A stretch of 42,763 bases of DNA. Origin: a bacterium. GTDB taxonomy: Bacteria; Patescibacteriota; Gracilibacteria; Peribacterales; Peribacteraceae. The stretch lies in NCBI GenBank assembly GCA_029558515.1, contig JAKQEM010000024.1, forward strand, positions 121,164 through 163,926. Reading direction: 5' to 3'. Below the pieces are notes generated by a model that worked only from the letters and a program-made list of their open reading frames with translations, was not told the DNA's origin and did no database searches. Position numbers and translations under genes: made by a program. Each line of letters starts with the position of its first letter. Position 1 is the first letter of the stretch. Shown here piece after piece: positions 39,278 to 42,763 of the stretch.

Positions 39278-39886
39278 ATGGAATTTAAAGGACACAGGTC
39301 CATATCCAAGCACGACGGCAGTACACATGATGCATGGCTGGAATATATATGCGGACACTGCAATACAAAGGTCTCTGGGGCCGTAATTTGTACCGAACAT
39401 AACAGTAGACCATTTATTAAATGGCTCCTTTGTCCCAATTGCAATAATGGCTCAGTGCAAGCGAGAGATGGAAACATATATCCCGGGGTGATGCTTGGTC
39501 CAAATATTGAAGGATTGCCTGAAGATATTCATTCCTCATATAACGAGGCAAGAAAATGTATGTCTGTGAATGCCTTTGCAGCAGCGGAATTAATCTGCAG
39601 AAAAACTCTCATGCACATTGCTGTGGAAAAGGGGGCAAAGGAGGGTGATACCTTTGCCAACTACATCGACTTCCTCGCAAATGCAGGTTATGTTACGCCA
39701 CCCATGAAGGGATGGGTCTCTCTGATCAAAGATCACGGCAATAATTCCACGCATAAACTTGAAAAAGTTGAAAAGGATCGTGCGGAGGGAACGGTTATGT
39801 TTACAGCCGAACTACTCAGATTGATTTACGAGATGGCTCACATGTCGAAGAAGTACAGTCCTCCAAAAAATGAAACTACGAAATAG
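39278..39886 (+). CDS. Zinc-ribbon plus DUF4145 protein
   Basis: 202 residues. The N-terminal part has two Cys pairs, CGHC (about 25-28) and CPNC (about 52-55), which fit a zinc ribbon. From about 75 the DUF4145 pattern appears: GLPEDIHSSYNEARKCMSVN, AFAAAELICRKTLMHIAVEK, TFANYIDFLANAGYVTPPMK, WVSLIKDHGNNSTHKLEKVE, then a closing helix AELLRLIYEMAHMSKKY. DUF4145 domains often occur in or beside restriction enzymes and other defence proteins, and their role is not settled. It is 23 bases after the small protein gene and ends 23 bases before the secF-like fragment. The lower GC matches the rest of the island. A defence-related role is inference. Confidence 0.78.
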   Translation: MEFKGHRSISKHDGSTHDAWLEYICGHCNTKVSGAVICTEHNSRPFIKWLLCPNCNNGSVQARDGNIYPGVMLGPNIEGLPEDIHSSYNEARKCMSVNAFAAAELICRKTLMHIAVEKGAKEGDTFANYIDFLANAGYVTPPMKGWVSLIKDHGNNSTHKLEKVEKDRAEGTVMFTAELLRLIYEMAHMSKKYSPPKNETTK

Positions 39887-39908
39887 CCCCCATACTCTTC
39901 GATCACTG

Positions 39909-39969
39909 CACCTCCTACTTCATCGCCACGCCGCTGCTGGTTGCGTGGCAAGCGTGGAGGAAGAGTTGA
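39909..39969 (+). pseudogene. Diverged duplicate of the secF 3' end
   Basis: The sequence encodes SYFIATPLLVAWQAWRKS and a stop, against SYFVATPLLVLWQKWRKS at the true secF end. About 80% of 69 aligned bases match, including roughly ten bases past the stop. Most changes do not alter chemical character. It has no start and is only a fragment. It suggests that the island carried a foreign secF end or was rearranged next to secF. Confidence 0.75.
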
Positions 39970-39985
39970 GAGTGGAGAGTTGGAC
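39964..39985 (+). repeat. Short heptad run after the secF-like fragment
   Basis: GTTGAGA, GTGGAGA and GTTGGAC parallel the GTTGAGG, GTGAAGA, GTAAAGA units after secF. Confidence 0.4.
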
Positions 39986-39993
39986 GTACTGCA

Positions 39994-40018
39994 AACTTGT
40001 AAGGATTCCTTACAAGTT
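39994..40018. repeat. Perfect 25-base palindrome
   Basis: AACTTGTAAGGA, a central T, and TCCTTACAAGTT. It lies 120 bases before the second toxin gene and 25 bases after the secF-like fragment. It could be a rho-independent-type stem without a T-run, or an operator or recombination site. Confidence 0.7.
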
Positions 40019-40073
40019 CAAGTAAAGAGAGAGAAAAATCACCATTGTCATCGCATGAACGGAAAAAAGATTC

Positions 40074-40113
40074 TTGACAATACCCCTTGCATCTATACCC
40101 TATTGGGTATAAT
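40074..40113 (+). promoter_or_regulatory. Promoter and operator of the second toxin-antitoxin pair
   Basis: TTGACA (40074-40079) is followed at 16 bases by TACCCT (40096-40101), and TATAAT lies at 40108-40113 directly before ATG 40114. The palindrome TATACCC-TATT-GGGTATA (40094-40111) covers the -10 region, where a repressor such as the XRE antitoxin could block transcription. Confidence 0.7.
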
Positions 40114-40560
40114 ATGAATGTCTTCTGCCTCCAAGCCTCCGCGCATCCCAAGGCCTTTGCAAGGCTGCTCGCAGAGCTCGCTCAACAAGAAGATGAAGAC
40201 ACGCTTGCGAAGATCCTTACCACCATCGCTCACGTTGCACGTGTCGGCGGCCACCCACAGGAACCGGCAGCGCGCAGGCTCAGCGGCGTGGACATGTGCG
40301 AAATACGGTCCAAGTACCGCCGCGGCGAACTCATCCGCATCTACTACTTCGTCGATAAAAAAAGCGACAAAATGCTCCTTCTCAATTCCATCATAAAGCC
40401 GGACGGATCGCATAAGCCGTCACGGTACGAGGGGAACGCCGGCAAACGTCTGGAAAAAGACCTTCAAGAATCCATTGCCCTCGCACTTCAACTCAAAGAA
40501 CTTTTCCCTTCTTCCTCTCCTCAATATGACTCCCTCCCCACTCTCCTCCAAACTCTCTAA
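40114..40560 (+). CDS. RelE/HigB-type (phage Gp49-like) toxin
   Basis: 148 residues from ATG 40114. The N-terminal 50 residues are helical (RLLAELAQQEDEDTLAKILT). The toxin core is from about 58: LSGVDMCEIRSKYRRGELIR, IYYFVDKKSDKMLLLNSIIK, then a basic segment PDGSHKPSRYEGNAGKRLEK and a closing helix ESIALALQLKELF. The order strand-Arg-rich loop-strand fits the RelE/ParE/HigB fold in its Gp49-like form. Such toxins cut mRNA on the ribosome. The gene comes before its antitoxin, as in higBA, and overlaps it by 35 bases if the antitoxin starts at 40526. The start is uncertain because TATAAT directly precedes the ATG; an in-frame TTG at 40087 is less likely. Confidence 0.75.
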   Translation: MNVFCLQASAHPKAFARLLAELAQQEDEDTLAKILTTIAHVARVGGHPQEPAARRLSGVDMCEIRSKYRRGELIRIYYFVDKKSDKMLLLNSIIKPDGSHKPSRYEGNAGKRLEKDLQESIALALQLKELFPSSSPQYDSLPTLLQTL

Positions 40561-41227
40561 GATGATGCAATCAGAGAGCTTTCGCGCGAAATCCGCTCAC
40601 CACAAGCGGATGATTCTCCTTGCGGAAAAAATCTTCGGCCGCCGGAAGGATCTTAATTTCTCACAGTGGGAACTCGCTGCAAAAGCAGGAACGACTCAGA
40701 GAATTATCAGTGAACTCGAGAATGCATCCTATGCACCGGAAAACGGTATAGGTATGGAACTCTACGACAAGCTTGCAGAGGCTCTGGAAATTGATCGTGA
40801 CTACCTTCTGTCTGACAAAATCGACCGCAAGACGTTTGAACTATATTCATACATCGGTGCAAAGTTGGACTGGCATTGGGACATCATGCAATTCATGAAA
40901 TTACCGTACTTCATCGATCTGGAAATGACAAAAGCGCTTGGTTTTCAACTCTCCAATCTATCGTATATCCGCCACAACTACGGCCCATTCGATAAAAGCA
41001 TGTACGCATACAGAACTCTGTTTGAGGGTAAATCATACGAGCTCCGGCTTTCATATATTCAGGACTTCATGGATGTCATCAACAAAACACTCGACGCTTT
41101 GCCGATACGAAACGGGGAAAAGCTGAAATTATTATCGTATGAAACAGAGCCGATGAAGCGCCTCGGTGCAACGCTTGGTGGAAAAGAGGGATGGAATGAG
41201 AAACTCATGATGAACGCCAAGCAATAA
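40526..41227 (+). CDS. XRE-HTH / Panacea-like antitoxin and repressor
   Basis: 233 residues from ATG 40526 (MTPSPLSSKLSKMMQSESF); ATG 40562, one base after the toxin stop, is an alternative. The helix-turn-helix is LNFSQWELAAKAGTTQRIIS then ELENASYAPENGIGMELYDK (about 48-85). From about 110 a Panacea-type domain reads WDIMQFMKLPYFIDLEMTKA, LGFQLSNLSYIRHNYGPFDK and SMYAYRTLF, matching the K-L-Y-x-x-D ... GP-(V/F) layout of DUF4065. It is more divergent and shorter than the antitoxin at 38136-39020 and only distantly similar to it. It probably neutralises the HigB-like toxin and represses the shared promoter through the palindrome at 40094-40111. Confidence 0.78.
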   Translation: MTPSPLSSKLSKMMQSESFRAKSAHHKRMILLAEKIFGRRKDLNFSQWELAAKAGTTQRIISELENASYAPENGIGMELYDKLAEALEIDRDYLLSDKIDRKTFELYSYIGAKLDWHWDIMQFMKLPYFIDLEMTKALGFQLSNLSYIRHNYGPFDKSMYAYRTLFEGKSYELRLSYIQDFMDVINKTLDALPIRNGEKLKLLSYETEPMKRLGATLGGKEGWNEKLMMNAKQ

Positions 41228-41239
41228 TGTGCTCCAATC

Positions 41240-41306
41240 CCCGTATATTTCCCATTTCGCATTTCGCATTTCTTCCCTATCCTTCCCGTCCCGTTCCCCT
41301 TTTCCT
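41240..41306 (+). repeat. Heptad-period pyrimidine-rich spacer before tig
   Basis: Units such as ATTTCCC, ATTTCGC (twice), ATTTCTT, CCCTATC, CTTCCCG and TCCCGTT run up to the tig ATG. TATCCT (about 41278-41283) could be the -10 box. Confidence 0.5.
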
Positions 41307-42587
41307 ATGCCCGCAACCCCGCCGACCATCGAACGCCTCAAGCAGTCTCGCATCCGGGCCACCGTGACGTTTACCGTGGAGGAAGTGGCGAAAGCCGAGG
41401 AACAGGCGCTGCGGGAGATGGGACAATCCATCATGATCAAGGGGTTTCGGCCGGGACATGCGCCGATCGCAACGGTACGCGAACGTGTCACGAAAGAAGC
41501 GCTGACCGAGCAGACCATCCGCGGACTCATGAAAACGGCGCTCCCCGCGCTCATCGAGGAGCACAAGATCGTCCCCGTCATCCCGCCCAAGGTGGAAGTC
41601 ATCGGCAGAGAACCGATGGTGCTGGCGATTCTCTTCGTCGAGCGACCGGAAGTGACGGTCAAGAATGCCGATACGCTGGCGCCCGCGAAGAAGGAAATCA
41701 CGGTGGACCCAAAAGACGTGGAGCGCGTGATCGAAGGGCTGCGCCGTGAGCACAGACGCAAGCAGGAAGTTGATCGCAGTACGAAGGAAGGCGATGATGT
41801 GACGATCGATTTCTCCGCGACCGATGCGGACGGAAAAGAGATCGCGGGACTGCGCGGGACCGATGAGGAAGTGACGATCGGATCTCAGACATTCCTGCCG
41901 GGATTCGAAGACGCGCTGCAGGGAACGAAGAAAGGCGAGGAGAAAACATTCACCCTGACACTGCCGGAGAAATTCCCCGTGGAGGCGCTGCGCACCAAGC
42001 CCGCGTCGTTTCATGTGACCGTGAAGAAAGTGGAGGAAAACGAGCTGCCGGAACTGACCGACGCCTTCGTGCAGAAGGTCTTCGGACAACCCACGGCGGA
42101 GGCTTTGCGCACGCGAGTGACATCCTCCATCCGCATGCAGGAAGAGCAACACGATCGGATGGAACGCGAGCGAAAATTGCTGGAGGAAATTCGCAAGCGC
42201 ACCACGGTCGACCTTGCCGAGGAACTGCTGGAAACGGAGGTGGGAGACATGGTGCACGAATGGTCAACGCGACTGGAACGGCAGGGCACGACTATCGCGG
42301 AAGCGCTCCGGAAGGAGGGAAAGACCGTGGAACAGGCGGAGCAGGAACTGAAGACACAGGCGCTGGAGCGATGGAAGCTGCGCCTGGGACTGCAGAAACT
42401 CATCGAAATGAAGGCCATCCATGTCACCGAGGAAGAAGTGGAGCAAGCGTTTGCGCAGGCATTGCAGCAGATGCCAAAAGACCGCCAAGAGGATGCGAAG
42501 AAGGAATGGCAGCAGCGCGGTGCGGCATATCAGGAACTGCGCTGGCGGACGCTCGTGGAGAAAGCGATCGATGCGCTGCTGGCATAG
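41307..42587 (+). CDS. tig: Trigger factor (ribosome-associated chaperone, peptidyl-prolyl isomerase)
   Basis: 426 residues, close to the usual 430. The N-terminal ribosome-binding domain carries the signature GFRPGHAPIATVRERV (about 46-61). The FKBP-type PPIase domain follows (about 155-245): EGDDVTIDFSATDADGKEI, TIGSQTFLPGFEDALQGTKK and GEEKTFTLTLPEKFP. The long helical C-terminal chaperone arms run from about 250 (ELPELTDAFVQKVFGQPT) to the end. It binds L23 at the tunnel exit and shields new chains. The start at ATG 41307 follows from family alignment; the in-frame codons upstream are heptad spacer. It follows the toxin-antitoxin island; clpP/clpX, frequent partners, are not in the window. 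Confidence 0.95.
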   Translation: MPATPPTIERLKQSRIRATVTFTVEEVAKAEEQALREMGQSIMIKGFRPGHAPIATVRERVTKEALTEQTIRGLMKTALPALIEEHKIVPVIPPKVEVIGREPMVLAILFVERPEVTVKNADTLAPAKKEITVDPKDVERVIEGLRREHRRKQEVDRSTKEGDDVTIDFSATDADGKEIAGLRGTDEEVTIGSQTFLPGFEDALQGTKKGEEKTFTLTLPEKFPVEALRTKPASFHVTVKKVEENELPELTDAFVQKVFGQPTAEALRTRVTSSIRMQEEQHDRMERERKLLEEIRKRTTVDLAEELLETEVGDMVHEWSTRLERQGTTIAEALRKEGKTVEQAEQELKTQALERWKLRLGLQKLIEMKAIHVTEEEVEQAFAQALQQMPKDRQEDAKKEWQQRGAAYQELRWRTLVEKAIDALLA

Positions 42588-42627
42588 CGCACCCGAAGTC
42601 CGAATCCCTAATCTCAAATCCCGGCTT
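42588..42627 (+). repeat. Heptad remnant after tig
   Basis: CCGAAGTCC, GAATCCC, TAATCTC and AAATCCC follow the tig stop: the second half of the composite seen before dnaX and pgi. Confidence 0.6.
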
Positions 42628-42662
42628 ATAGGGAAAAAATGAATGCTAAAAATATGTTCTGA

Positions 42663-42763
42663 TCACTTTTCAAGAAGAGCATCGATCATCTGTTTTCGTC
42701 GTTTCTTGGAAAGTCCTCGATGGAGTTTCACTTTATTTTTCCAGTGTGCGAAGGAACCATCGC
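42663..42763 (-). CDS. 3' end of an unrecognised minus-strand protein (partial)
   Basis: The frame ends at TGA (42663-42665) and runs off the right edge, giving about 32 C-terminal residues: GSFAHWKNKVKLHRGLSKKR then RKQMIDALLEK. It is strongly basic and helical. The frame is open throughout the visible part, and the composition is AT-rich. It is convergent with tig, with a 75-base gap. The fragment is too short to name; it may belong to an accessory or phage-type gene. Confidence 0.5.
   Translation of the reverse strand, partial: DGSFAHWKNKVKLHRGLSKKRRKQMIDALLEK

Noticed and set aside
41277-42257. Long minus-strand open frame opposite trigger factor
   Set aside because: Shadow of tig, His/Arg/Leu-rich without motifs.

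Overview
The window reads as one contig piece from a Patescibacteria (Candidate Phyla Radiation) genome. The best guess is a Peribacteria/Peregrinibacteria-like lineage. This is inferred from the style of the proteins: short HrcA, short RsmI, a DnaX with no zinc cysteines, a large TraG/VirD4-like ATPase with a charged tail, a small SpeD-like protein, many short lipoproteins, and almost no Shine-Dalgarno sequences. TGA ends several genes normally (pgi, trxA, secF), so the standard bacterial code applies, not the TGA=Gly code of Gracilibacteria. By eye GC is high over most of the window and clearly lower at 26.2-28.8 kb and 37.8-41.2 kb.

Layout. 1-6.8 kb: end of an unknown gene, a DM13-like lipoprotein, a DsbA-like lipoprotein, then dnaX, 5-formyl-THF cyclo-ligase, glyA, a SpeD-like protein, dgkA and an unknown gene. 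7-12 kb: a TraG/VirD4-type ATPase on the minus strand and two divergent glycosyltransferases. 12-16.4 kb: hrcA(-), a NYN nuclease, rpmE(-) and gyrA(-). 16.5-25.7 kb: a secreted subtilase, rsmI, queA, an unknown gene, an M23 peptidase(-), a VanW-like protein, ruvA, pgi, thioredoxin and a small membrane protein. 25.8-26.2 kb: tRNA-Ala(-) and tRNA-Cys(+). 26.2-28.8 kb: a low-GC accessory patch with a broken phage terminase small-subunit-like gene, an unknown membrane protein and a frameshifted gene. 29-37.8 kb: membrane and lipoproteins, a large Ig/FN3 surface protein, a PfkB kinase, a conserved unknown, a TPR protein, a DUF3352-like protein and secF. 37.8-41.2 kb: a toxin-antitoxin island. 41.3-42.6 kb: trigger factor. 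The window closes with the 3' end of a minus-strand gene.

The most interesting part is the island between secF and tig. It holds two unrelated RNase-type toxins (MazF/PemK-like and RelE/HigB-Gp49-like). Each is paired with its own XRE-HTH plus Panacea (DUF4065/SocA-like) antitoxin, in opposite gene orders and on opposite strands. Between them lie a 56-residue protein and a zinc-ribbon DUF4145 protein, driven from a near-consensus promoter whose -35 overlaps that of the first antitoxin. A diverged second copy of the secF 3' end sits inside the island.

Two genome-wide habits show in the non-coding DNA. First, many genes have a TAnnnT box ending exactly 6 (sometimes 7-8) bases before an ATG or GTG, the arrangement expected for leaderless mRNAs. 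Second, many gene junctions are filled with degenerate 7-base-period repeats (for example TAATCCC or TGAGTGA units) running right up to the start codon. Other oddities are a tRNA-Cys in which both partners of the near-universal G18-U55 contact are changed, and several long dispersed palindromes.
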